From positions 372,001 through 436,000 of the forward strand of contig CAVZLD010000004.1 in assembly GCA_963776055.1 (NCBI GenBank): a stretch of 64,000 nt of DNA, given 5' to 3'. Below the pieces are notes generated by a model that did not search any database, had not been told where the DNA came from, and worked only from the letters and a program-made list of their open reading frames with translations. Source of the DNA: CAVZLD01 sp963776055. GTDB lineage: Bacteria; Planctomycetota; Planctomycetia; Pirellulales; Pirellulaceae. Below, piece after piece: positions 47,374 through 56,640 of the stretch. The translations under genes were made by a program, and so were the position numbers. How positions within the stretch are numbered: the first letter of the stretch is position 1; each line of letters opens with the position of its first letter.

Positions 47374-48816
47374 ATGAAGAACTACGTTACGTTATTCGCG
47401 CTGATTGCCGTCCTGGCCAATCAAGCAGGCAACGCGCATTCGCAGGAAACCATTAAGACACGTATCGGCGAATTGAGTTTCACTCACGACTGGGAAAACG
47501 GTTATCCGACCGACGATACCGTGACGAAGCTCTACGACGAGCTTGATTTCCAGCGCACCTCCCAAACATACATCTGGGCGCTTCCTTTTGTCTCTCAAGC
47601 GCAGTTGAGGCACATGTACGTTGACATATTCAAAGCCAGCACAGGTTCGATCGTGGTCCTGGATACCTTCGATCGCAGGTTTGGGTACCTGACGGCCAAC
47701 AACGATACCTTTTACTCGACTGCCTGGGTCGACATGGGCGCCGACGGACCGGTCGTGGTGGAGTTGCCAGAGGGTATCAACGCACGCGGCGCCGCCCATG
47801 ACATGTGGTGGATGGAAATCGCGGCCATGACCAAGCCGGGAAAGTACCTTTTTGTCCCACCTGGTACCGACGTTCCGGAAGATACCGACGGCTTCACGGT
47901 TCTGAAGGCGCCTCACAATAACTTCTTCATTGCGTTGCGGTTGTTCGACGAGAACAACGCGGCAAAGCTGGAAACCACCAAAAAGATCAAAATCTACCCT
48001 TTCAGTGAACGTAACAACGCGCCCGCGATCCGCATCGTTTACGCCGACAAGCCCCACTTCTCGGCCCAGCCCAGAGGGATGGAATACTGGAAAGCGTTGG
48101 CGGCCGCTATCGACCGTGAACCGGTCGCGGAGCGCGACCGGTTCTTCATGGCCTATCTGGCACCGCTGGGCATCGAGAAAGGAAAACCGTTCAATCCAAA
48201 TGAACGCCAGACAAGAATTCTGACGGAAGGTGCTGAGATTGGCGAGATGATGACCAAGGCGATCCAGGGCGCGCGCCGGATGCCCCAAGCGGTGTATCGC
48301 GAGGGGTCGCACTGGGAGATCGCAACGACGGCCAATCCCAACCAGCGGACCGAGTACTATGACCAGATCGACGGCAGAGCGGCCTGGCTTTACGAGGCTA
48401 TTCTCAACAACGAGGCGATGCGCTCGACTAAGCCCGGCAACACTCAGGTTTACCTGGCGACGTACAAGGACGCCGACGGCGATTGGCTGGACGGTGGCAA
48501 GAACTATGTCTTGAACGTGCCCGCGAATCCACCTGCTGCGGTCTTCTGGTCTGCCTCGGTCTACGACGTGAACATGCGGACGTTGATCAGGACGGATCAG
48601 AAGAAGCCGACGGTCGGCTCGATACAGGGTTTCGACGAGAACTCAGACGGCTCAGTTACGATCTACATCGGTCCTGATGCACCCAAGGGCAAGGAAAGGA
48701 ATTGGATCAAGACCATACCTGGGCAGGGATGGTTCCCATACTTCCGGTTGTACTCGCCCACTGAACCGTTTTTCGACGGGGGATGGGTGTTGCCGGACAT
48801 CGAAAAGGCTGAGTAA
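47374..48816 (+). CDS. DUF1254/DUF1214-domain periplasmic protein (second copy)
   Basis: 480 residues from the ATG at 47374, chosen for GGAGAAACTCACC upstream and for the signal peptide (YVTLFALIAVLANQAGNAHS) at the very N-terminus. Same plan as the preceding gene: DUF1254 (YLTANNDTFYSTAWVDMGAD, MWWMEIAAMTKPGKYLFVPP) and DUF1214 (FWSASVYDVNMRTLIRTDQK, VTIYIGPDAP, GQGWFPYFRLYSPTEPFFDG). Tandem but divergent paralogue, so likely different specificity in the same process. Confidence 0.85.
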   Translation: MKNYVTLFALIAVLANQAGNAHSQETIKTRIGELSFTHDWENGYPTDDTVTKLYDELDFQRTSQTYIWALPFVSQAQLRHMYVDIFKASTGSIVVLDTFDRRFGYLTANNDTFYSTAWVDMGADGPVVVELPEGINARGAAHDMWWMEIAAMTKPGKYLFVPPGTDVPEDTDGFTVLKAPHNNFFIALRLFDENNAAKLETTKKIKIYPFSERNNAPAIRIVYADKPHFSAQPRGMEYWKALAAAIDREPVAERDRFFMAYLAPLGIEKGKPFNPNERQTRILTEGAEIGEMMTKAIQGARRMPQAVYREGSHWEIATTANPNQRTEYYDQIDGRAAWLYEAILNNEAMRSTKPGNTQVYLATYKDADGDWLDGGKNYVLNVPANPPAAVFWSASVYDVNMRTLIRTDQKKPTVGSIQGFDENSDGSVTIYIGPDAPKGKERNWIKTIPGQGWFPYFRLYSPTEPFFDGGWVLPDIEKAE

Positions 48817-48841
48817 GCGGTGCAAGCGGGCAGCTAACCAG

Positions 48842-48882
48842 GCTAATTCAGCCGACGCAAAAAAACCGCGCGGCTGATTAGC
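48842..48882 (+). promoter_or_regulatory. Hairpin between DUF1254 copies 2 and 3
   Basis: GCTAATTCAGCCG (48842-48854) pairs with CGGCTGATTAGC (48871-48882) except for one bulged base. No U-tract follows, so it is not a classical terminator. It lies just before the truncated third copy and could mark a recombination junction. Confidence 0.4.
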
Positions 48883-48886
48883 AACG

Positions 48887-49297
48887 ATGGCTACTCGTGG
48901 AATGAAATATTGGGAGCGTTTGCAAGTTTATCTTGGTGCGTATAAGGACAGTGACGGCGATTGGCTTGATGGTGGAAAGAACTACTTCTTGAACGTTCCC
49001 GCCAACGCCCCCGCCGAAACGTTTTGGTCCGTCACGCTCTATGATGTCGACACGCGATGCTTGATTCAAAACAAGCAAAAGATTGCGGACCGTTCCTCGC
49101 GCATGGACCTCCTGGAGAATCAAGACGGTTCGATCACGATCTACATGGGACCGGACAAGCCAGCGGGCGACAAAGCCAAGAACTGGATTCCGACCGTTTC
49201 CGGCAAGGCGTGGTTTCCCTACTTCCGACTCTATTCGCCCAAGAAGGCGTTTCTCGACCGGACGTGGATCCTGCCAGACATCCGAAAGGCTGAATAG
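48887..49297 (+). CDS. DUF1214 domain only: truncated third DUF1254-family copy
   Basis: 136 residues. From residue about 12 on it aligns with the C-terminal part of the preceding gene: LGAYKDSDGDWLDGGKNYFL, FWSVTLYDVDTRCLI, ITIYMGPDKPAGDKAKNWIP, AWFPYFRLYSPKKAFLDRTW, ILPDIRKAE. The DUF1254 half, the signal peptide and a ribosome binding site are missing. A partial tandem duplication or a deletion remnant, probably non-functional, although the frame is intact. Confidence 0.75.
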   Translation: MATRGMKYWERLQVYLGAYKDSDGDWLDGGKNYFLNVPANAPAETFWSVTLYDVDTRCLIQNKQKIADRSSRMDLLENQDGSITIYMGPDKPAGDKAKNWIPTVSGKAWFPYFRLYSPKKAFLDRTWILPDIRKAE

Positions 49298-49364
49298 AAT
49301 CTGGATGGCCCGCGCTACACCGTTGGTGGTGCGGCAGTTGAAACTCAACCTCGAAGGAGAACGG

Positions 49365-50492
49365 ATGGTGCCGCCGCTAAAGTACGTAGGAACCGTATTG
49401 TCGTGTTCGGTGGCGTTGTTGTGCTTGTTGGTCGCAGGAGCCGATGCCTGCACGGGCATCAGGCTCATCGCGAAAGATGGCTCGGTGGTTTACGGCCGAA
49501 CCATGGAATGGGGTGCGTTCGACCTCAACTCGCGAGTTGCCATCGTGCCTCGCGGATTCGGTTTCTCCGGGCATACTCCAGACGGACAAAATGGAAAACA
49601 CTGGAAGGGCAAGGTCGGTTTCGTCGCGATTGACATGCTGGAAAAGAACGCCTTTTGCGACGGAATGAATGAACAGGGTCTTGCCGTGGGCCTCTTTTAT
49701 CATCCTGGCTTTGCATCGTACCTCAAGTACGACAAGACCCTGGCGGACTCTACGATCTCGGCTGTCGATGTCGTTCCCTACATTCTCGGCAATTTTGCGA
49801 CCGTTCGAGAGGCCGCCGAGGGCATGAAAACCGTACGTGTCGTGGGAGTAGTCGAGCCAGCCCTGGGCATTCCGGTTGCGGCACACTGGATGGTCGTCGA
49901 TCGAACCGGTAAGTCAATCGTGATTGAGTTTCTCGATGGCGAACTGCGCATCTTCGACAATTCACTGGGCGTGATCACCAATGCACCTGAGTATTCCTGG
50001 CACACGACCAATCTGCGAAACTACCTCAATTTATCACCAGTCGCCTTGCCGGCGATGAAACTCGAGAACATGGACTTCCGTCCGCTGGGCGCGGGAACCG
50101 GCATGATCGGGTTGCCGGGCGATTTCACGCCGCCATCTCGTTTCGTTCGAGCGGTGGCATGGACGCAGACCGCACGCCCCACAGAAACATCCAAGGAGAC
50201 GATTTACGAAGTCTTGCGAATTCTCGACAACTTCAACTTACCGCTGGGAAGCGCGGAGGGGTCCGACCAAGCCAAGACAATGCTCGAAGGGATGCGCAAC
50301 TCGACAATCTGGACCACGGCCTGGGACCTCACGGAAAGCACGCTTTACTTTCACACGCAGCACAATCGGCGCGTGCGGAAGTTGGAGTTAACGAAGTTGG
50401 ATTTCTCGGAGAATCCCGAGACCATCGTCCGTTTGCCTCTCGACAAGGTGAAACAGCAAGACTACGAGGATATTACGCCACAAAGTGAATAG
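49365..50492 (+). CDS. Choloylglycine hydrolase-family linear amide hydrolase
   Basis: 375 residues from the ATG at 49365 with AGGAGA upstream. Signal peptide (LSCSVALLCLLVAGADA) followed immediately by CTGIRL: the Cys becomes the N-terminal nucleophile after cleavage, as in Ntn hydrolases such as bile salt hydrolase and penicillin V acylase. Other family features: YGRTMEWGAFDLNSRVAIVP, DGMNEQGLAVGLFYHPGF, VITNAPEYSWHTTNLRNYLN (conserved Asn) and SRFVRAVAW (conserved Arg). It acts on an amide bond outside the cytoplasm. In planctomycetes the substrate may be an acyl-homoserine lactone or N-acyl amino acid (inference). Confidence 0.9.
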   Translation: MVPPLKYVGTVLSCSVALLCLLVAGADACTGIRLIAKDGSVVYGRTMEWGAFDLNSRVAIVPRGFGFSGHTPDGQNGKHWKGKVGFVAIDMLEKNAFCDGMNEQGLAVGLFYHPGFASYLKYDKTLADSTISAVDVVPYILGNFATVREAAEGMKTVRVVGVVEPALGIPVAAHWMVVDRTGKSIVIEFLDGELRIFDNSLGVITNAPEYSWHTTNLRNYLNLSPVALPAMKLENMDFRPLGAGTGMIGLPGDFTPPSRFVRAVAWTQTARPTETSKETIYEVLRILDNFNLPLGSAEGSDQAKTMLEGMRNSTIWTTAWDLTESTLYFHTQHNRRVRKLELTKLDFSENPETIVRLPLDKVKQQDYEDITPQSE

Positions 50493-50550
50493 CCATGAAC
50501 TCCGCGGACAAGTTTGAGCATCAACATGCAGTGGCTTATCTGTTGTCGCG

Positions 50551-51111
50551 GTGTGTGCGGTCAGTGTCACAGGCGGCGCAGGGAAATGGCAACTGAAAGT
50601 TCACACGCCGGCTGGCGAACAGGGTTGGGACTTGCGACTCTTCGTCGTGAGCATCGGCTGGCCAGTTCTAATACCAATTCTTCCTTTGCTTGGCGCCTCC
50701 GCGACGGTTACGGCTTCGTTCAGCGGCGCCATGATCGTCCTAGCAGACTTGATGTTGCTCCTCGGTGCGGCTGTCGCGGGAAAAGAGGGATTTGCATTCA
50801 TCAAGGCCAGGGTGTTTGGAATCTTACGGTCTTATGGTCCGCCTCGTAAGGTAAGCCGCACACGCTACACGATCGGTCTAATGATGTTTTTCGCGCCGAT
50901 CATCTTTGGCTGGGCCTCCCCTTACTTCGGACACCATCTTCCGGGCTTTGAAAGCGGTGCGCTGATCTACGCCGTCGCGGGTGACGTGTTGCTATTGATC
51001 AGTTTGTTCATACTCGGCGGTGCCTTCTGGGACAAGCTGCGGTCATTGTTTCAGCACAACGCCTATGTGATGATCCCCGACAAAGATACACAGCAAGATC
51101 AATTGGAGTGA
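50551..51111 (+). CDS. Four-helix membrane protein, transporter-suffix-domain-like
   Basis: 186 residues; the true start may be the ATG at 50495 in another frame (MNSADKFEHQHAVAYLLSRC), which would need a small indel. Two similar halves, each with two hydrophobic helices and a basic end: WPVLIPILPLLGASATVTAS...GKEGFAFIKARVF and MMFFAPIIFGWASPYFGHHL...GGAFWDKLRSLF. The halves look like an internal duplication of the small domain that follows transporters in some genomes. Function unknown. It follows the amidase gene by about 60 bases. Confidence 0.55.
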   Translation: MCAVSVTGGAGKWQLKVHTPAGEQGWDLRLFVVSIGWPVLIPILPLLGASATVTASFSGAMIVLADLMLLLGAAVAGKEGFAFIKARVFGILRSYGPPRKVSRTRYTIGLMMFFAPIIFGWASPYFGHHLPGFESGALIYAVAGDVLLLISLFILGGAFWDKLRSLFQHNAYVMIPDKDTQQDQLE

Positions 51112-51498
51112 CTGTGGCCGCGACCCGAACTCGGCACACAGGTGTCCGGCGACGAAAGGGGACATTGCTTTTCTACCCGGCAGTCGGCGTGATATGGGGA
51201 GTTGATCAAGCCTGAATCGTGGTGACGAGTCCGCCCGTAATGCGTATTCTGCCAAGTGGTGAAGGGATGTCCCGTTTGGTTCCTTCGGCGATTTGCTCCT
51301 CTCACTCAACCGCAACGCGGCTGCAAAATGGAGCCGGGCGTCGCGAATCGCGGCTCGGCGACCAGGCAAATCCCCCGAAATACCGAGAACATGGTTTCCT
51401 TTGGGGAAGAGGGGCGATATCCTCGGCAACATTGCGGCAGGCCGGCCCCGGCCCATCGTGAGAATATGAACGGGGATTAACCACCAAGGACACAAATC
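51112..51498. other. Intergenic, nothing recognised
   Basis: 387 bases before the NIPSNAP gene; it should hold its promoter. No feature can be supported. Confidence 0.4.
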
Positions 51499-51903
51499 AT
51501 GTCACATTCCACTCGAAGACTCTCACTCCTTATTCTGGGCATCACCCTTATCTGTGGCAGCTCTTCCCGTCTCTTGGCAGACCACCACGAAGAACCCATC
51601 ATTGAAGTACGTGTTTACAAAGTGGCTCAGGGAAAGATGGATGAATGGGAGCGTTTCTTTCACGACAAACTGGTCGAGCCGCAGGAAAAGGCCGGGATCA
51701 AGATCCTCACTGCCTACCGAACTTTGGAAGACGAGAACCTGTTTGTATGGAGCCGCCAGTTTTCCAGTAAGGCCAACATGCCGAAAGAACGGGCTGCCTT
51801 CTATCAAAGCGACCAATGGAAGAAAGTCCTGCAACCGGAACTGCAACAGAAGGGACTCATCGAAAAAGTGGAGATTGTCTACACGGTGAAACCAAGCAAA
51901 TAA
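51499..51903 (+). CDS. Secreted NIPSNAP-family protein
   Basis: 134 residues with AAGGA before the ATG. Signal peptide (SLLILGITLICGSSSRLLA). The mature part is a ferredoxin-like dimeric alpha/beta barrel: IIEVRVYKVAQGKMDEWERF, GIKILTAYRTLEDENLFVWS, and AAFYQSDQWKKVLQPELQQK. NIPSNAP domains are small and of unknown biochemical role; related folds bind or oxidise small molecules. Last gene of the plus-strand secreted block. Confidence 0.85.
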   Translation: MSHSTRRLSLLILGITLICGSSSRLLADHHEEPIIEVRVYKVAQGKMDEWERFFHDKLVEPQEKAGIKILTAYRTLEDENLFVWSRQFSSKANMPKERAAFYQSDQWKKVLQPELQQKGLIEKVEIVYTVKPSK

Positions 51904-52620
51904 CAATCGGGTGGACAGCGGACCATGGAAACTGCGTTGTTTTCCTTGGTAGCCCCCGGCCGGTCATCGGTGCACTATGCAGCTTGATCATGCCTGACTG
52001 CACAACAATTGTGTGCTCGTTCGACAAGCGTGATCGTGCTGGACTGGCCCGCGCATTTTACAGTTCGTCCTTCGACGATAGTGTCGCATTCAACGGCGTG
52101 CTGCCGTGGGCTGCGACGCGGACCGGACCCTCGATCAACTCATTGTATGGAACCAGAACAGACTCGACGCCGACTTCACACTCGGCTTGGAACAGCACGT
52201 TTCCCATGACTGCCGACAGAACGTGCTCTTCGTGCGGCCAATCTCAAAATGCCGGCTCATACTCTCGAATGACGAAACCGGCATCGCATTTCGAAGCATT
52301 GTCCTCTAACGCGAAATCAACCCAAAGATCCTGATTCACTCGAGCGTCCAGGCTGCCGAACGTAGTGTCGAGTGCTCGTGCGGGGGGTCGAGTCGTATGG
52401 CGAGATCGGATTCACGCGGACGGGTAGTCGAAGTGCGCAACTCCGATGAGTCGCTACAGCCGGAGCGGTCGATCGACGCGAGGGATACTCAGCACGCCGA
52501 ACAAAAACGCACCCCGGCAACTGCCACGTGAAATGTCATTCTGAGGTGACGATCCTGTATCGCTCACGCAAGTGAAAGCCCATTGGTTTTTCTCGGATCC
52601 TATGGTGACGCGAAGGCAAG
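51904..52620. other. Region without a convincing gene
   Basis: Converging genes on both sides. Overlapping frames at 51960-52310 read as possible coding sequence (for example HVSHDCRQNVLFVRPISKCR, in the frame 52106-52309), but I recognise no family. It may be a decayed gene. Confidence 0.35.
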
Positions 52621-53139
52621 CTATTCCGGTTTCTCGGCCTGCTTGATCCGTGTGTATTCGATGGCGATATCAGGCTTCCTCGCGTCGCCTTCCACACGAT
52701 CGGTAATTCTCAGCACAAATTCATCCGAGCCTCGCTTCTCAATCCGGAAGTTGGCTTTGGTGCGCTTGCCGCTGGCGCTCACGCCGGTTGATATGGCTTC
52801 TTCCACGGTCGGTGACGCAAGCGTCCATCGCTCCGCGCTGTGAGAGCCATCCGACCCGTAGGAGAAGTCCACTACCTGCTCTTCTCTTGCATCCCATCCC
52901 GAGATCAGCGTGGACTGCACCACGCCGTCTGGCGTCCTAATGCGAGCGTTGAAGATGGTGCAGTGTTTACCCGGCGCCCACCTCGCTGTGAACTGATACT
53001 TGGTGCCCGCCTCGGTTCCCTCTCCTTTCCACCTGCCCACGTAATAGTCCATGGACTCCAGAACTTCCTTGGGAACATTTGGCACCACGGGTTGCGCCAT
53101 CACCATCGACGTTGCCATCAGCAATACTGTGCTCAACAT
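52621..53139 (-). CDS. Secreted DUF1579-like protein
   Basis: 172 residues from the ATG at 53139 with GGAGAG upstream; an earlier Met at 53208 lacks one. Short signal peptide (MLSTVLLMATSMVMAQP). The mature part is a lipocalin-like beta domain: MDYYVGRWKGEGTEAGTKYQ, STLISGWDAREEQVVDFSYG, RIEKRGSDEFVLRITDRVEG. It resembles the second half of the protein at 43429, so the two are probably related. It may bind a small hydrophobic ligand (inference). Confidence 0.75.
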   Translation of the reverse strand: MLSTVLLMATSMVMAQPVVPNVPKEVLESMDYYVGRWKGEGTEAGTKYQFTARWAPGKHCTIFNARIRTPDGVVQSTLISGWDAREEQVVDFSYGSDGSHSAERWTLASPTVEEAISTGVSASGKRTKANFRIEKRGSDEFVLRITDRVEGDARKPDIAIEYTRIKQAEKPE

Positions 53140-53275
53140 AATCGTCTCTCCTGTGTCGCACGAGGTGCGAAAGAAAACCGTGACAGCGCATGATTTTGGC
53201 GTGAGCAAGGAGCGGAATCAATCAGGCTAGTGGCGCGTGCCATTTGGCGGGAGAACGATCGCGTCGTAATGAAGT

Positions 53276-56065
53276 TCAATTCAGCGGCGACGTGAGCAAC
53301 TCTCGATAACGCATCGCGTCATCCGACTCGCCAAGTCGTTCTGATACGGAGACGAGTTCTCGCAGCATCCACTGCGTCTCGGCGTGCTCGATTCCCAACG
53401 CGTCGGCGCGAAGCTCATAGCTTGATTGTAGCATGGACCGGGCTGGCGCTGCTCGGTCGTATTTCGCCAGCAAGATACCTACGTTGCCCCAGTAATTGGC
53501 GCGGTCTGTGAGATCCGGTGTGCGTTCTTGAAGCATCTGAAGCAACGCGTCCACGGGGCTGGCCTGCGGGGCAAGATCGACCATTTCAATCAGAAACTTC
53601 GACCACCAGTAAGGCGTATCGTTGTCCTTCGTATCGAGCTCTGCGCGCGTGGCACGAAGTGCGACAAAGGATTGCAACTGCTTCTGCCACTTGTCGATCA
53701 ACGCCGCTCGTTCATCAGCCGATTCTGAGCGATTCAGCCAATCGGCGTAAAACATCACTGAGTTTCGCAGATACTGTTCGGTCGTGTCTTGATCTGGACC
53801 CGCGGCGACGTAACAGATGGCGACGGACTGGAGGACGTGCGGTTCCGCTTGGGAATGGCGACCTAGCTTCGCCAGGCAGGCCCCATAATTGCCTTGGTAG
53901 ACCGCCAGCGTTAGATGATCTTCCGGCAGAACGTTGGAGGCCGTCGTAACCAACTGCTGAAAGATCGGCTCGGCCATGGCCAGCCTGCGTTGCTCCTCTT
54001 CCCGATTCTTGTTTCTCGCCGCAATTCGCGCTTGATCATAGTACAGACCTGCGAGGGCATTCATGGCGCCAATGGAACTAGGATGAGACGGTCCCAAGTG
54101 TTGGTTGGTCAGCTGAAAGAACAGCTTGCGTAACGGTTCGGACTCTTCGTGGCGTCCCATCGCACGTAACAGTTCGCCCAGGCTATTGAGTGCAGTGTAC
54201 CTGCGTGGATCGCTTGCTTCGAGGTGCTCGAGTGATAGTTCGTGGGCGCGTCGCAAGATGGGTTCGGCTTGCTCGTATTTCGAGATAGTCTGGAGTGTTT
54301 CGCCGAGGCGTCCCATGGTCAAGAAGGTGAGTGGATGCTGAGGTCCGAGCGTCATTTCGGCACGGTGCCACGCGTCTTCCAAAACGACGAGAGCTTCATC
54401 GAAGGCTTCGATCGTATCGAGTGAGTCTCCCTTGAGTGCTAGTGTTTCGATCGTCTTGTGATGTTCCGGCCCGAATCGTGGCAAGTTTTCGTAGAGTCCC
54501 AATGCAAGGTCAAAATGTTCGAGTGCCTCATGGTACCGCCCCAAGTTGAGTAGCGATTGGCCGACGATGTGGTGGAGTTCTGCTTTCGTCTCTGGTTGGT
54601 CGGTGAATGCTGTCTTCAAGCGGTCGGCGGCGAGTTGGACTGCATCGTACAGCGACATGTTTGGGTCGCCGTCGAAGTAGCCGTCCGAGGCGCGGACGAA
54701 GTCATTAACCAGAAAACTGTTGATGGCATCGGCTCGCTCCGCGTGGCGCAACGCACGCCGCGCTTGCGTCGTGGTGCCAATGATTCCACCCACTAGGCAG
54801 ATGGTAACGATCGCGGCCGCCGTGACGGCAAGTCGGTGGCGCCGAATCCACTTCGTGGCTCGGTATTGCCAAGTGTCTTTGCGTGCCTGAACGGGTAGGC
54901 CATCCAAGTAACGTTGGATGTCAGCGGAAAGTTGTTCCACCGAGCCGTACCGCCGCGAAGGCTCCTTTCGCAAGGTCATCAGCACGATGTTGTCCAGGTC
55001 TCCTGCCAACATCCGTTGTAATCGTCTGGGGGCTTCGCGGCGCGGTCGGCGAGTGTGCCGTGCCGTGTCCTCCGCGGTGTCGGTGAGAGGATCGGGTTGC
55101 GTCTCATCCTGACGAACTGCGGTGCTCGGACGTGCGGGTTCCTGATGCTCAATCACTTGGCGCAAATCGGCTGGTGATCGCGATGTCGTGCGGTACGGCT
55201 TGCGGCCTGTCAAGAGTTCGTACAAGATCACTCCGAGAGAATAGACATCGGTCGCCGTCGTAAGCGACTCGCCCCGGATTTGTTCCGGACTCGCGTATTC
55301 CGGTGTGAGGAAGCGATGAGCCGTATCTGTCACTGGAGCTGTGAAGGAATCGGCAGCGGGACTGAGCCATTTGGCGATCCCAAAGTCGATCAGTTTCGGC
55401 ACGCCCTGGTCCGTGATCATGATATTGCTGGGCTTCAAGTCCCGATGAATGATCGTGTGCTGGTGAGCGTGCTGGATTGCCGAGCAAACTTGCTGGACAA
55501 GCTCAAGTCGTTGCCGTAGACGCAACTCGTTCTGGTCGCAGTATCGATCGATACGATCGCCTTCGACATACTCCATGACGAAGTAGGGGCGACCATCGTC
55601 GGTCGTTCCTCCGTCCAAAATGGCTGCGATGTGGGAGTGCTTTCCTAATGCAGCGGAAAATTGCATCTCGTTGTGAAAACGTTGCAGGACTTGTTCGGTG
55701 TCCATGCCTCGTTTAATCACTTTGATGGCCACTCGCTGTTGAAACTCGGAAATGCGCGTTGCCAGATAGACATTTCCCATTCCACCACGACCAATTCGTT
55801 CATCAATCCGATAGGGCCCCAGTTGATGACCGACTAGCGAATGATCGGAATCATCGCCCAACTGGTTTTTGATGCTAAAAGGCAGCGGTTGAAGGAAATC
55901 GTCCGTCGTCTTGCGATCCGCTTCAACCAGTAACGCCTCGACTTCACGGCGAATCTGCGGGTCATCGCGGCAAGCTTCGTTGAGGAAGACGCCTCGAGCA
56001 GATTCGTCCTTATCCAAAGCCTGCTCAAACACCGAATGGATGCGTTGGTATCGATCGGTATTCAC
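53276..56065 (-). CDS. Ser/Thr protein kinase with transmembrane helix and TPR repeats
   Basis: 929 residues from the GTG at 56065, chosen because it overlaps the sigma-factor stop (GTGA); a longer start at 56098 is less likely. Hanks-type kinase (about 80-355): IGRGGMGNVYLA (P-loop), VAIKVIKRGMD (Lys), TIIHRDLKPSNIMI (catalytic Asp), LIDFGIAKWL (DFG) and EYASPEQIRGESLT. One transmembrane helix near 410 (LAVTAAAIVTICLVGGIIGT). The extracytoplasmic part (about 440-925) is mostly TPR-like helical hairpins (LNLGRYHEALEHFDLALGLY). A membrane receptor kinase, co-transcribed with and probably acting on the ECF sigma factor. Confidence 0.9.
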   Translation of the reverse strand: MNTDRYQRIHSVFEQALDKDESARGVFLNEACRDDPQIRREVEALLVEADRKTTDDFLQPLPFSIKNQLGDDSDHSLVGHQLGPYRIDERIGRGGMGNVYLATRISEFQQRVAIKVIKRGMDTEQVLQRFHNEMQFSAALGKHSHIAAILDGGTTDDGRPYFVMEYVEGDRIDRYCDQNELRLRQRLELVQQVCSAIQHAHQHTIIHRDLKPSNIMITDQGVPKLIDFGIAKWLSPAADSFTAPVTDTAHRFLTPEYASPEQIRGESLTTATDVYSLGVILYELLTGRKPYRTTSRSPADLRQVIEHQEPARPSTAVRQDETQPDPLTDTAEDTARHTRRPRREAPRRLQRMLAGDLDNIVLMTLRKEPSRRYGSVEQLSADIQRYLDGLPVQARKDTWQYRATKWIRRHRLAVTAAAIVTICLVGGIIGTTTQARRALRHAERADAINSFLVNDFVRASDGYFDGDPNMSLYDAVQLAADRLKTAFTDQPETKAELHHIVGQSLLNLGRYHEALEHFDLALGLYENLPRFGPEHHKTIETLALKGDSLDTIEAFDEALVVLEDAWHRAEMTLGPQHPLTFLTMGRLGETLQTISKYEQAEPILRRAHELSLEHLEASDPRRYTALNSLGELLRAMGRHEESEPLRKLFFQLTNQHLGPSHPSSIGAMNALAGLYYDQARIAARNKNREEEQRRLAMAEPIFQQLVTTASNVLPEDHLTLAVYQGNYGACLAKLGRHSQAEPHVLQSVAICYVAAGPDQDTTEQYLRNSVMFYADWLNRSESADERAALIDKWQKQLQSFVALRATRAELDTKDNDTPYWWSKFLIEMVDLAPQASPVDALLQMLQERTPDLTDRANYWGNVGILLAKYDRAAPARSMLQSSYELRADALGIEHAETQWMLRELVSVSERLGESDDAMRYRELLTSPLN

Positions 56066-56640
56066 GCGTTTCCCTCTGCCAATCGATGGCGCAACCATGT
56101 GCGAGCCGTACGCCAGTCTTTTTGGATGGTTGAGACGGAGACATTCAATTGGTCGGCAATCTCTTGCATCTCGAATCCGCCGAAGAACCTGCGCATCACA
56201 ATCTCACTCTGCCGAGGGCTCAGTCGTTCCAGCTGGAAAAGTAGATCATCCAGTGCCACGAGGTCGACTCGATTCGTCTCCTCGACCTGGCGGACCAGGC
56301 TGTCTAGCGAAACGTTGCGGCGGCCAGCGCCACGTCGTTGAGTTGACAGAGACCGCGCGTGGTCAACCAGCACTCGGCGCATCGCCAGCGACATCGCACC
56401 AAAGAAATACGAGCGATTCCCGCCTCGCTCCAACGTCTTACTATCCAGCAGTCGCATCGCCGCTTCATGCACGAGTGCCGTTGGTTGCAGAGTGTGGTCA
56501 GCACTCTCACGATCCATCATGCGTTGGGCCATGCCTCGCAGTTCGTCGTAGACCAAGGCAAACAATTCTTGCTGTGCCTCGGCCTCGCCCGAAGAAATGC
56601 GATCAAGAATCGACGTCAGTTTTTCGTTGCAGTCCGGCAT
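56062..56640 (-). CDS. ECF-family RNA polymerase sigma factor (kinase-associated type)
   Basis: 192 residues. Region 2 (about 20-90): AQQELFALVYDELRGMAQRM, TLQPTALVHEAAMRLL and SYFFGAMSLAMRRVLVDHAR. Region 4 (about 130-185): LERLSPRQSEIVMRRFFGGF, EMQEIADQLNVSVSTIQKDW. The pattern is that of the planctomycete-rich ECF type paired with Ser/Thr kinases. No anti-sigma factor gene is present; the adjacent kinase, translated by stop-start overlap, is the likely regulator. Confidence 0.9.
   Translation of the reverse strand: MPDCNEKLTSILDRISSGEAEAQQELFALVYDELRGMAQRMMDRESADHTLQPTALVHEAAMRLLDSKTLERGGNRSYFFGAMSLAMRRVLVDHARSLSTQRRGAGRRNVSLDSLVRQVEETNRVDLVALDDLLFQLERLSPRQSEIVMRRFFGGFEMQEIADQLNVSVSTIQKDWRTARTWLRHRLAEGNA

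Noticed and set aside
48842..48882. Hairpin as Rho-independent terminator
   Set aside because: The A-run lies in the loop, not after the stem; no U-tract on either strand.
53518..53949. Plus-strand frames inside the kinase gene
   Set aside because: Shadows of the minus-strand kinase; composition and lack of domains show they are not genes.
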